Shown one piece after another: positions 44,424-56,400 of a DNA stretch of 64,000 bases; position 1 is the first letter of the stretch, and every line of letters begins with the position of its first letter. The notes beneath the pieces are model-generated. The model was given only the letters and a program-made list of their open reading frames with translations. It made no database searches and was not told the DNA's origin. The stretch spans positions 36,358,240 through 36,422,239 of the forward strand of contig CM064425.1 in the NCBI GenBank assembly GCA_032690845.1. Direction: 5' to 3'. A program made the position numbers and the translations under genes. This DNA comes from Eleusine coracana subsp. coracana. Its lineage: Eukaryota > Streptophyta > Magnoliopsida > Poales > Poaceae.

Positions 44424-44797
44424 TCAGGGGTTTGTGCAGCCGCTGTTGCAACTGATGTTGCAGCCACTGGTGCACGACTGAAGGACAGACGACTGGCAGC
44501 TGTTGGACGTCTCATTAGCAGCGCTATCGCAGGTACTTCAGCAAAAGCTGTAACAGTCGCATGTGCGGCAATACATTCTACACTTGCTTTGGCACGAGGG
44601 CATGCACTGATTCATAACTTGCGGCTTGACACCCTCGCAAGATCTTGTTACAGCGGCGCTGCATGAAGAGCTACATACCGTGTCACAATATAATCTGTGC
44701 AATACGTTGCACTCGAGGGCTGGCCCAAAAACGAAAGGACCAACGCAACGGACACGGCAAGGAAGGTTGCGCTTACCTGAACTCCAGCAGAGGCCAT
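44424..44797 (-). pseudogene. Cysteine-rich secreted-peptide gene, copy 2 (frameshift and stop)
   Basis: Starts ATG at 44797 with a classic signal peptide: MASAGVQVS then hydrophobic ATFLAVSVALVLSFLG and QPSSA as the cleavage site. A small indel just after (extra bases in TATATTGTG versus TAGTTGTG of copy 1) changes frame; in the second frame the mature part reads CDTVCSSSCSAAV, NQCMPSCQSKCRMYCRTCDC, a TGA, then CQSSVLQSCTSGC and CNSGCTNP-stop at 44424. About 20 cysteines, many as CxxxC. An upstream TATA (TATAATAA, 44893-44900) lies about 96 bases before the ATG, a normal spacing. The family is unrecognised; secretion is inferred from the signal peptide. Confidence 0.68.
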
Positions 44798-44892
44798 GGT
44801 TACACGGCAAGAAAGGATGTTGATCGGATGAAATATTGGGAAAATAAGCACGAAGGCCAAGATTTGATAGGATTTAGGTAAAGCTATGGAAG

Positions 44893-45070
44893 TTATTATA
44901 GGCTCCAAAGCCAAGGAGCAAGTGTAAATAAAGTATATGAACCATTGGAAGCTAGCTAAGGATCTATCAACTGGAGATAATCCATTGACCATCAGTTGCA
45001 CCATGTTAGCAGTTGACATTTGACATGAAAATTGCCGCTTTGTCACAAGTTGACGTCAACGGTACTGTGT
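44893..45070 (-). promoter_or_regulatory. Promoter of cysteine-rich gene copy 2
   Basis: Minus-strand TATA box TATAATAA at 44893-44900 within GGCTTTGGAGCCTATAATAA. Further upstream is the 17-base block shared with copy 1 (45010-45026), the palindrome TTGACGTCAA near 45051 (containing an as-1/CRE-like TGACGTCA), a TTGACC and other TTGAC cores. The alignment with 28675-28872 has gaps but keeps order. Confidence 0.5.
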
Positions 45071-46503
45071 AACGTCAATATTTATCTTGCTCTGCACCTT
45101 CGCTATAAATTGACTTAAACAGAAGCTCTATATGCTGATTTGGATTGGATAACCCTGGGTTAATTACGGTACAGATAAAATAGTATTCCAACCACTGTAA
45201 CCTGAATTACATGTAGTCACTACCAGAGCCCAAGCAGAAAAAGAAAGGAAGGCGAAAAGAACTCTACTCCCCTAACAAAAGATGTCTTCAAAGATGTGTG
45301 GCGTCCCCATAGCATAGAAGATTAAAATCCGCATGTCTACAAACAATGGATCTATCGAGAAATTGGTGTTTACCCTATATTTAGAACTCTGTAGATGGAG
45401 CTGCCGTAGGGATGACCCTTGTACTTTAGTGGAAAATGGATACTTAATAATTTTATTATTATAAGGGAGCTAAATGTCTATCCATGTGAACACTTGGGTT
45501 GACCACTATGTATGGATGGTTCGAGTATTATTAGCGAGATGCCCGTTCATCATCAGTTGGGTGTTGCTTCTATGACTGTGTTATATTTAGAAATCCATCA
45601 ATAATCTGGCTTGTCAAATATAGCTTCCGGGCACTTAATCAAATTTATGGTTTTCCAAACTCAAAGAACAACATTATTTATATCATAAAAAATTTAAATT
45701 TAGGACCCAACTGACATATTAAAAAAACCATGCTGGCATCAGTGGTACAATATGCCCAGAAATATTCCGGTTTAATAAAATTTAACTAGTTGATACCCCG
45801 TTCGATACAGCAGAATCTCTTAAGTGTCAATAAAATATTTGACAAACGGAGATAAAAGAAAAATAGGAGAGGATTATATATGCTAAATTCCGTCTGAACA
45901 ATTGAGAGTTAGTAGTTGTAATGCGTTAGTATGCAATAAAATATAGTTGCAGTTATAAGAGTGATTGGATGGCTAGAACATAGTATAGTACTAATATTTT
46001 TGTACAGCTGATGATTGGTTCCACAGTGCATACATGCTGTTGCAAAATTCAATTTTGCATTTGATTCTTCCATGTTAGGGAAGGGGCATCTCTGTAGAAA
46101 CCATCATTATCAAGAAAGTACATGAAAATTGCACGACTATGAGTTACATGCATATGAAATATATAGACAAACACAAAACAATGGGGCAATCTAGGAATTA
46201 TCTCTTATAGAATTATTTGCACTGCATATATATAGTCTGCAAATATGAGTCATGTGCGAGGAGTATGACCAATTGCGCATCGACCTGTACACATACGACA
46301 GAAAAAAAAGAAGCTTTTTTCACAGAAAGTTACTCATCGGAATAGATATACTTCTGAACACAAAAATTATCCAGTCCATAAACATATGAGAGATAGAGAG
46401 AGTGAGTGAGTGTGTGTGTGTGAGAGAGAGAGAGAGATTTAGTCCTGCAAATGATTGGAAGAGCTATTAATGATTTGAGGCAGGTGAAGGAAAAAAGAAG
46501 AGC
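45071..46503. other. Unassigned, with a GA/GT microsatellite
   Basis: No gene seen. 46388-46437 is a compound microsatellite of GAGA, GTGA, GTGT and GAGA blocks. Confidence 0.5.
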
Positions 46504-46883
46504 AGTTTTACTATGCGTATTACCTCCAGTAATTACTGATAGAAATGTAGTAATTATTGGTGGTAATGTAGTTATTACTGGTGGTAGAGCAGTACTTACT
46601 ACTAGCAGTAATTAGAAGTAGTAATAGTTTTACTGGAGCATTATTGGAAAGATGAAAATGATAAACTTGTAATTTATTTTATTAATTAGGTCTAAGTGTC
46701 TTTTTTGCTTTCTACTCTGACGAAGTTGAATTTTGGATCGGCGGATGGGTTCAGGATGCTTAGAAATGATCTCTTTACCGCTGATGGCAATGCGGGTAAA
46801 TTAATAAATATGTAAGTAAATTACATTATTATCCCTAAGCATTATCACCAGTAATTACTGATGGTAATATGCATAGTAAAACT
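46504..46883. mobile_element. TIR element (MITE or foldback), family unknown
   Basis: The left end AGTTTTACTATGCGTATTAC and, complemented, the right end AGTTTTACTATGCATATTAC match, continuing through a (C/A)(T/A)(C/T)CAGTAATTACTG block for about 37 bases. The interior repeats AGTAATTACT-like words in both orientations. No convincing target duplication was found. No coding. Confidence 0.6.
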
Positions 46884-47344
46884 TTTCAAAAAAAATTGGA
46901 CTGATTAAGAGCTTGTCCCAAATAATTTACAAAGTAACGAACAAATTAGTAAGGCCATCTAGTGAACAATTGATAGGATGTGGTAGCAAAATCAGATGGT
47001 CAGTTCGGAGAAGACAGAGTGTCTGAGACCATGATGTATGTACGTACCTTTTTTTATCTCAAGAGCTCGCTCATTTATTCATTTATACGACCTTCAGCAA
47101 TATCGCGAATCACCAAATTTGTTACAAGTTCAGGGAGGGCATGGAGCCAGAATTTGGTCCCATCCTGGTCCCAAGCAAGAGCAGAGCGAGCAATATCGCG
47201 CACACACGAATTGCATTTACGAGGGCAAAATAAAACCTCTACTGAAACAAAGTTTAGGATAATATGATGGCTAGCTTCCCTGAACATAAGACCTCCCGGA
47301 GCCTGATCAAAGGCAGTTGACTTCAGTGCACTGACAAGTGTTGC

Positions 47345-48505
47345 TCAATCCGTTTCAAGAGCAATCCGGGTCATACCACACTGAGATGCGGCAGTTAGCG
47401 CTGATAGACAGGCTTCTGTTTCAGCACATAGTGCATCATGCACAGCAGATAAGTTTCTGGCTCTGGCAAGAACTGCCTGGCCAGTGTTATCTCTGACAAC
47501 AAATCCCCAGGCACAAGGGATTGGCACCGGCAAGTTGTGGCGATGGGAAAACCAACCATTCTGGCATGATCTATGGAATGGAAAAATCATGAAATTTGAA
47601 TGCCCAGAATTATTTTCCTTTGCACAAAATGTAAACATCACCTTACACACAGTCTTGCAGCAGCAGTCTCTAGATGATTTGTTCAATTTGCCTTTATCAG
47701 AGCAGGCCTATAATCAATGTAGTGATTTAGACATCGCGTTGCAAGCCCCACATGGAAATGATGGCCTTGATACTTGGACATACATATGGGGTAATGAGAA
47801 TTATTCCTCAAAAGTTTAGAAACAAATGATGGGATCCACAGTTGTACATTCTACATATACCTGGTTATGGAAATCATGTTGCCAACTCAAGGCAACAGTA
47901 TTCGTTTGGTTATTGCTGAGTGATAGACTGAACACCAGAGGATTACTCAGAAGAAAAAACATGCATTTGGACTCCTATGTGTGTGAACTATGAATCTTTC
48001 AAAGAGAGAAAAGTCTGCATCACCTCTTGATCAAATACAATTTTGCTAAAGCTTGCTGGCAAACATTTGGGATCTGCTACCCACACACTCTCTCACACTT
48101 CAGGATCATCAAAAGAATAAAGAATAATCTGCAAGTTCCATTTTATATGGAAATTATCATACTGATGTCCTGGTGCATTTGGAAGTAGAGGAATGGTTGG
48201 CTTTTCAATAATTAAATCTCATGGTTCATGAATGCTTTGGAGCTTTCAAAATGGAATTCTCTATGGTTATCCACAGAGCAAAAGTAATTATTTACCATAA
48301 ATGCAAGAATGTCTAGATGGTCTTTATTAGTTTTCTTGTTTTTTTTGTAAACTTTGTTTCTTATTTAATATATAACCAGGATGGGCTTGACCCTCCTGTT
48401 TTCATAAAAAAAAACAAATCCCCAGACACCTCTCTTATTTTCTGCTAGGAACGCACCATCTATATTCACTTTCAAAATTTCTTCTGGTGGTGGCTGTAAG
48501 GTTTA
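47345..48505 (-). pseudogene. LINE RNase H domain, split by an opposite LINE
   Basis: Right of the inserted LINE: PPPEEILKVNIDGAFLAENK (about 48500-48430), holding the first catalytic Asp in NIDGAF. Left of it: WGFVVRDNTGQAVLARARNL, AETEACLSAL (catalytic Glu) and ALETD (second Asp), 47514-47345. These are the plant RVT_3-type RNase H residues, found at the C-terminus of some plant L1 ORF2 proteins. A stop follows the first aspartate block only because of the insertion. Confidence 0.85.
47515..48412 (+). mobile_element. 5'-truncated LINE, plus strand, 17-bp TSD
   Basis: Flanked by AACAAATCCCCAGGCAC (47498-47514) and AACAAATCCCCAGACAC (48413-48429), 16 of 17 identical, with an A-run before the right copy. 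It encodes an ORF2 C-terminal piece: GTGKLWRWENQPFWHDLWNG, DTWTYIWGNENYSSKV-stop, then SYVCEL and a late LMSWCIWK block, with several stops. It interrupts the RNase H domain of the minus-strand LINE. Confidence 0.9.
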
Positions 48506-48773
48506 GGAAATTGGCAGGCACCACTTGGTGCCGCACGACATGTATTTATACTATGAGAAGATAACAACTTGATGTACAAGTTAAGGATTACAACAAGAGA
48601 AGCTAGACTAATCCTAAGAGATATATACAATAGAATTAACCTAGGAGGCATATCTGTTAACAGTGGGAACCATTTCGCTCTCTGCATTCTAGGTGCTGTC
48701 CTAGTTTTCTCTACATTCTAAGCCTGTATAGCACACAATTTCAGAGTTCTATGCACTAGTTCTCCATAGTTTG

Positions 48774-49697
48774 TGTTGGAATTCGGTCCATTTTTATGTG
48801 GCCCATTCAGGAGAAATTCCAAAGCAATAAGTGACTATTGGTTTTAGTCCCACCTTGCTAGTCTATGGTGGTCCACACCAACTTAAATTACAACATTTCT
48901 GTCCATGGCTGAATAAAGAAAGCATTGCTACAAGTACATACGCACGCACGTGCGGGCGCGCGTATACGCGTTTTTTCATGTGTTGTCCCGCGTGACTTGT
49001 GACTTGTGACGTGCGACCGTGACGTGGCATGGCTGTGAGCCTAAGTGACTTTTTTCCACTCGTATCCTTCATCAAATCTGAACCGTTATGTACTAATCAA
49101 GAGGATTAATACATGGTTAACTATCATAATTAGAGTTAATAGTCTAGCGTGCTATTGACTGCTAATTAGTGAGCGCAATAAGAGAGAAAACGGCTCCTAG
49201 AGGGCAGCCGTGCCTATATTAGACCCTTGGAGACGTCTAGGTTTCCATAACGTAAAAATTTCTTTCAACTTCTTCTTCCTTCCTTTGGTGAGTTGTGTTG
49301 TGGTGTTGAGTTGCTTCCATCTCGCCGGCCCTATTCTTCGGCGTGCACCAGGGAAAAGGGTGAGCGAAATCTTCGATCCCTTTGCCATCATGAAGCCTAC
49401 ATGAGGGGTGGTAATAAGGTTTCTGGGCAGCGCTTCTGCATGATCGCTCGAGACTGATTCACGACGAACTGTGTTGCCTCATCGACGAGCTACCACGTCT
49501 ATATCGACGGTCTGCTTCATCTACAATTTGCGCTGTTTTAAGCACCAAGAAACCCAACATGAGTTCTAATGGCTCTCCTGGTTATTATTGTGTTGCTCTG
49601 CTTGCTGCATGTGTTAGTTAGCATCTTGCATTTTAATGTCTATGAAATTTGCCTAAAACTAAAATCTGGAATTAGAATAACAAGCATATTTTCAACA
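48774..49697 (+). repeat. 5' LTR of the deleted copia element
   Basis: 924 bp. Matches the 3' LTR from about 48924 onward: the GTCCC(G/A)CGTGACTTGTGACTTG, CTATATTAGACCC(T/C)TGGAGACGT and GCTTCCATCT blocks. Confidence 0.9.
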
Positions 49698-49739
49698 ATC
49701 CAAAAACCTTATCGTTGCGTTTATTCTATTATTCTAGCA

Positions 49740-52613
49740 ATGGCTGGTGCTTCAGATGCAATGAAACCTGAGAGGTTTTGGTGGTGGTGAAAACTTCCGT
49801 CGTTGGCAGACTAAAGTCAGATTCTAGCTTATGTCAATAGGACTGTGGTGGGTGATCCACCCAGTAACGCCATTCACGGTTGAACAGACCACTATGTTTC
49901 CCACAGCGCGTGACTTGGCGCTTGGCTGCATCTTAACCCTGTTAGTGGATAATTTGTATGATGTGTATATGAATTATACTGATCCCAGAGAGCTGTGGAA
50001 TGCACTGATCTCTGAAGCCGGTCGCCTTCTGTATACATGTGAGCAACTCTTTAACTTCAGCATTGACGCTGCAAAGTCAACATTGTCTCAAGCTCATGAG
50101 TTATAGCTTTTGGCCAGAAAAATTGCAAGTTTAGGATGTCCTCTGCCTGATCGAGTTGTGGCAGCGGGCATTATTGCCAAACTCCCTGCCTCATAGAGAG
50201 ATTTTACCACGAGCTTGAAACACAAGAGGGAAGATATCTCTACCGAGAATCTGATTATAGCCCTCGATGTGGAAGAAAAGGCAAGGGCTAAAGACGCTCC
50301 AAGCACTTCTGCCGTTGCAGAGAATTGTGCTAGTGCAAATGTTGTAGTTGAAAAGAAAACTTACTACAACAAAAACTAGGGTAAGGTGCAGGCCAGTGGA
50401 AAGCCTAAGAAAACCACTAACTTCAAGAAGAACATTGCAAAAAAGGACAATAGAGCATGCTATGTTTGTGGCAAACCAGAGCATCTTGCAAAAGATTGCC
50501 GCCACTGCAAAGATAATTCTGATGGACATCAGAACAAGGCTATCAATGTGACCATTGGCAAAAACAATGGTGATGAGACCAATCCATCTGGGTATGGTAA
50601 TTTACCATTTGTTTTTTCATCCATTCAGTCTTTAGATTGGTGGGTTGATATGGGTGCCAATATTCATGTGTGTTCTGATTTATCTATGTTCTCTTCTTAC
50701 CAGGGGACGCAGTCCTCCTCCATCCTGATGGGAAACGAATCAGCTGCTTCTGTTCTTGGTGTTGGTACAGCATGCTCCAATAATAAAGAGAAATCTCATT
50801 AGTGTTTCCTTATTATGTTGGGATGGTTATAAGTTAGTGTTTGAGTCAAATAAAGTTGTATTGTCCAAGTTTGAAAACTTTGTTGGCAAATGCTATTTAA
50901 GCGGAGGCTTGTTCCGCTTGAATCCTTCTGATTATTCCTATAATCTGAATGTTGCATCCATGACAAATAAGAATATTTTTGAGGCTGATGTGTGGCACTA
51001 AGGTTTTTGTCATATTGGGTTAGACACCATTGCTAGAATGTCCAGATTAGAACTTATTCCTAAGTTCAATATTGTCAAAGGATCAAAGTGCCAATCGTGC
51101 GTGCAAGCAAAACAACCTCAAAAACCATTTAAGAGTTTAGAGGAAAAGAGAAATTTGGCACCATTAGATCTTATTCATTCTGATTTGTGTGAAATGAATG
51201 GATTATTGACAAGAGGAGACAAGAGATATTTCATGACTTTGATTGATGATGCTACTTGTTTTTGCTATATTTACTTGCTGAAAACTAAAGATGAAGATTT
51301 ACATTACTTTAAGATTTATAAGGCAGGGGCTGAGAACCAACTTGAGAGGAAAATCAAACGATTACGTGATGATCATGGAAGAGAGTATACCTCAAATGAT
51401 TTTCCTCAATTATGTTCTGAACATGGTATTATTCATAAAGTGACACCACCATATTCACCTCAAGCGAATGGGGTGGCTGAGAGGAAAAACCAAACTTTAA
51501 TAGATTTGGTGAATGCCATGTTAGAGAGTGCCGGTATGCCCTATGAATGGTGGGGGGAAGCTATCTTGATAGCTACTTTCATCCTAAACAGAGTAGTGAC
51601 TAAAACAGAGAAGTCACTCCCTATGATGGATGGAATGAGAGAAAACCCAATGCCAATTTCTTGAGGACTTGGGGCTGTCTGGCGAAGGTTAATTTACCTG
51701 AGCCGAAGAAGAGAAAGCTTGGACCCAAAACAGTTGATTGTGCATTTTTGGGATATGCACATAACAGCACGGCCTATAGATTCTTAGTAGTTAAATATGA
51801 TACTCCTGAACAAAGTATTAATACTATCATGGAAGCGAGAGATGCTTGATTCTTTGAGGATATATTTCCTATGAGAGGAGCAGGTAGCACTTCTCAGAGT
51901 GAGAATTTTCATAATCATGTGCATGGTCCTGAGTATGACACACCACCATGTGAGATAAACGATGAATTATGCACACCATATGAAGAAGATGACAATATCA
52001 TCAACGAAGCTCCTCGTAGGAGTAAGAGACAAAAGGCTACGAAATCTTTTGGTGATCACTATATTGTTTATCTTGTGGATGATGTGCCGTACACTCTTTC
52101 AGAGGCTCCTCGTAGAAGATGACAAGATGCAGAATATTAGAAAGAGGCAGTCTGTAATGAGATGGACTCTATCATGTCAAATAGGACTTGGGAGATTACT
52201 GAGTGTCCAAGTGGGTGCAAACCAATTGGATGTAAGTGGATCTTTAAAAAGAAATTGAGGCCTAATGGTACTATTGAAAAGTACAAGGCTAGGCTTGTGG
52301 CCAAGGGATCACACAAAGAGAAGGAGAGGATTTCTTTGATATATACTCTCCTGTTGCCCAAATTTCTACCATTAGAGTTCTCCTTGCGCTTGCAGCTTCC
52401 TATGGTCTACATATCCATCAAATGGATGTAAAGACCGCTTTCCTTCATGGAGGGTTAGAGCAAGAGATATATATGGAGCAACCGGATGGCTATAAAATTC
52501 CTAGCCAAGAGAACAAAATGTGTAGATTAATAAAATCCCTATATGGTCTTAAACAAGCACCCAAACAATGGCATGAAAATTTTGACACCACTTTGACCCT
52601 GCTGGATTTAGCG
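49740..52613 (+). pseudogene. copia gag-pol, truncated and frameshifted
   Basis: Gag starts MAGASDAMKPERFWWW, stopped early by TGA, then MSIGLWWVIHPVTPF and NLYDVYMNYTDPRELWNALI; a nucleocapsid knuckle CYVCGKPEHLAKDC (about 50459-50500); a protease-region WWVDMGANIHVC, where the catalytic DTG/DSG reads DMG, a substitution at an essential residue; integrase with CQSCVQAKQPQKPF, LIHSDLCEMNG, DDATCFCYIY and QANGVAERKNQTLIDLVN; RT with KKLRPNGTIEKYKARLVAKG, MDVKTAFLHGGLEQEIYMEQ and YGLKQAPKQWHE, ending at the deletion before YVDD. Stops fall near 50104, 51001 and 51664. Same family as the 37815-44155 pol. Confidence 0.9.
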
Positions 52614-53377
52614 TTGCTATGAGTACACACGCATGCACGCGTGCGTGTGTGTACACGCTTTTTGCGTGTTGTCCCACGTGACTTGTGACTTGCGATGCGT
52701 GACCGTGGCGTAGCGTGGCTGTCAGCCTAAGTGACTTTTTGCCACTCATATCCTTCATCAAATCTGAACCATTATGTATTAATCAAGAGGATTAATACAC
52801 GGTTAACTACCATAATTAGGGTTAATAGGCCAGCGTGCTATTGATTGCTAATTAGTGAGAGCAATAAGAGAGGAAACGACTCCTAGAGGGCAGCCATGGC
52901 TATATTAGACCCCTGGAGACGTCCAAGTTTCCATAACGTAAAAATTTCTTTCCACTTCTTCTTCCTTCCTTTGGAGAGTTGTGCTGTGGTGTTGAGCTGC
53001 TTCCATCTTATCGATTCTTCGGTGTGCACCGGGGAAAAGGGTGAGCGAAATTTCCGAGCCTTTGCCGTCGTGAAGCCTACACGAGGGGCGGCAAAAAGGT
53101 TTCTGGGCAGCGCATCTGCGCGACCGCTCGAGACTGATCCACAAAGATCTGCGTAGCCTCATCGACGAGCTACCATGTTTACATCGACGGTCTGCTTCGT
53201 CTATAATTTGCGCTATTTTAAGCGTCGACAAACCCAATGTGAGTTCTAATGGCTTCCCTGGTTATTATTGCGTTGCTCTGCCAGTTGCATGTGTTAGTTA
53301 GCCTCTTGCGTTTTAATATCTATAAAATTTGCCTAAAACTAAAATCTGGAATTAGAATAACACATATATTTCAAACA
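52613..53377 (+). repeat. 3' LTR remnant of the deleted copia element
   Basis: About 765 bp, lacking the first 150 bp of the LTR; ends TTTCAAACA beside the GTTTG duplication. Confidence 0.88.
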
Positions 53378-53459
53378 GTTTGCATTGTTTCACCAACATT
53401 TTCTTTGTTTCTAGCATCCCACCAGCACTATAGAAAAATGATGACCTATGTGTGAATGT

Positions 53460-56400
53460 CATCAAGTAAGGCCAAAACTCTTTGAATAAACTTCCTTGCT
53501 GAAACTTCTTCTACAAGAATTAATCTTATTTCCTCCAAGCTCAGAGCTCTCCAACAGTGTTTTACCCTTTTGCATCTAAGAAAAAAGATGTCCATCATCC
53601 TCATTTAATCTCTAGCACATTGGATACCTTGTGTCATGGTTGATGCCTCTCCTGTGTATGTTCATTTGCAGCTGGCAATTGTTATATGCCAATCTCCAGA
53701 TAAAATGTGTAAACTTTGGTGCTAGATCAAGCTTCCATATGCATGACCAGTAGACTGTATCAGTAGTTGGGCCACCTGATGAGCTTTCTCCTTCTTGTCA
53801 TTTGCTCTCCCGACACAGAACATACCCTTAGATTCGAAATGGCAAGCAAGGCAATCAGCAAGAATGTACTGAACATCCTGCTCCCAGAAAATATCTTTGA
53901 TCAAATTTATGTCCCAATGACCAGTCTTCGATCAATCAATTTAGACACCCTAGTTAGAAGAACTTGACCTCTCGGTGTTACTGTTCTCCTTGTGATGCCT
54001 GTAGAAATCCATGGATTCATCCATATATTAATCTGCTGACCATCACCCACCCTCCATATGAGGCCTTTTTCAAAGCTTGTAACCCTCTCACAATACTTCT
54101 CCAGGAGTAGTAAATTCTTGGCATTTCATTAACTTCCAATAGATTACCATGTAGAAATATTTTGCTTTCAAGACTTGGGCACAAAGTGAATCTGAGAACA
54201 TAAGAAGTCTCCATCCTTGGCGAGCTAGCATGGCTAAGTTGAATAAATGGATGTCTCGAAAGCCTAGACCTCCCTTTTTCTTCCTTCTATTAAGAACATC
54301 GCAAGAGAGCCAATGCACTTTCTTTTCATTCTCCTGTTGTGCCCACCAATATCTATTAATCATTAGCAGTCATGTCATCACATAGACATTTAGTTAAATC
54401 AAAACATGAATTGCATATGTTGGAATTGCTTGTGCTATTGCTTTTATGACAATTTCCTTTCCAACTTTTCACGAAAGTTTCTCCATCCAGCCTTGTATCC
54501 TCTTCCATACTCTCCTTAATATATGCAAAGCTTTGTGATTTTGATTTCCCCATATAGTCTGGGAGGCTCAAATGTTTATCATTTCTAGCTTTAGTGGGAA
54601 TATCTGGTGCTGTTATCATTTATCTCCTCTTAGCATCACTGGTATTTTTGCTAAACATGATTGATGACCTATCTTTATTAATGATTTGCCCCAAGCATAC
54701 GATGTACTGATGTAGAATATTTCACAGACGATTCATACTTTGTTCATCCACTTTCACGAATACTAATGAATCATCTACAAACAATAGGTGCTTAATGCTT
54801 GGTGCACTTGGGCATATTTTGAATCCAACCAGATCACCACAGGCTTCTGCAGCATTAAGCAATGATGAGAACCCCTCTGCATATATGAGAAATAGATATG
54901 GCAAGAGAGGATCTCCCTGCATTAGCCCCCGCTATGGAATCATTTCTTTTCAGTTGGATCCGCATTCACCTTGAAATGATAGGATACTGTAGCAATACAT
55001 TTAATAATAACCTGAATCCATTTATTTTCAAAGCTCAATTTCTGCATCATCTCCTTCAAGAAACCCCATTCAACTCTACCATAAGCCTTACTCATGTCCA
55101 ATTTTAGTTCTGCAAAGCCATCATTAGCATATCTCTTGCTATGCATGTAGTATGTGAGCTCATATGCAGTTAAGACATTATCTATGATAAGCCGCCCAAG
55201 AACAATTGCACTTTGATTCAAAGAAATTATCTCAGGGAGGATACCTTTTAATATATTTGAGATCACCTTCGAAGCAATCTAGTACACTACATTACATAGA
55301 CTGATTGGTCTCAAATCTTTGATCTTTTCTGGATATTTAACTTTTGGGATGAGCACCACCATCCCTCTAGCATATTTCCTCCATTTAAGAAATCCTTCAC
55401 CTCCTTTACTATGTCATGACCCACATCATCCCAATATTTTTTGTAGAACAAAGCATGCATATCAAGCTCTCCTGGAGCTTTAAGATCCCCTATGTTATCT
55501 AAAGCATGCTTGATCTCCTCGTCTGAGTACTCATGTAGAAGTGATCGGTTCATTTCAGTTGTAACCTTCTGTTGCACATGCTCCAGTAAGTGACTACTAT
55601 TCTGCCACGCCGATGATGTAAAGAGAGACCTGTATGATGAACTGATCAGCTCCTTGATGCCACTGAACTCTGTTATTACTAATCCATCATCCTTTACTAA
55701 TTTCCTTATCTTATTTCTTCTTCGCCTCTCACTCGCATATTGATGGAAAAAGCAAGTATTCCGATCAGCATTTTTGAGCCAATCCACCTAGGCTCTTTGA
55801 CGCCAATACCAGTCTTTTGATATTCTAATTTATTTTACTTGTATTTCAACAACTGTTCGTGTGCAACTTGTTGGGGGTTGAGCACTCCCTTGCACCATTC
55901 CTCTAAAGCCTTCTTTGCTCTGTTGATTCTCTTCTCCAAATCCCCTAATATTTTTGTACTACAATCCCATAAATCTCCCCAGACAGTATGTAGAGCCTCT
56001 ATAACCGGACAACATTTTACCTTTGTTGCTACTTTCCATGCATTCTCCACAATCTCTCTACACTCCTCCTCCTGTATCCAGGTTGCCTCAAAGCGAATAG
56101 TTGGGGTATTCCTCTCTTGCTACGTGCAATCATCCCTATGAATTTGAATGATAAAAGGTCGGTGGTCAAAATAGTGAGGATTACCATTGATCACACGATA
56201 TCATAATAAGCATGTGCGCCACTCAATGTTTGCCACTGCACAATCAAGCTGCTCCTTGATGTAATTGTCAAAATTATGGCCATTATTCCTCCAGGTGAAA
56301 GCGTCACCTATGAACCTGATGTCCACAAGATCAAGTACTTCCAGTACCTCACAAAAGCGATCCATGCATATTTGCGACCGGGTTTGCCCTCCTTCCTTCT

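Larger units (their letters stand above)
48774..53377 (+). mobile_element. Internally deleted Ty1-copia element with TSD GTTTG
   Basis: 5' LTR 48774-49697 (TGTTGGAATTCGG to TTTTCAACA), then gag and most of pol, then a 3' LTR remnant about 52613-53377. The duplication GTTTG lies at 48769-48773 and 53378-53382. A deletion removed the end of RT, all of RNase H, the polypurine tract and the first roughly 150 bp of the 3' LTR; the join shares TTGCT with both sides. It lies in the LINE at 47048-56460. Confidence 0.92.

Noticed and set aside
44648..45046. Long minus-strand ORF starting at 45046 as the true cysteine-rich protein start
   Set aside because: It would begin upstream of the TATA box; the ATG at 44797 gives a clean signal peptide at normal distance from the TATA.
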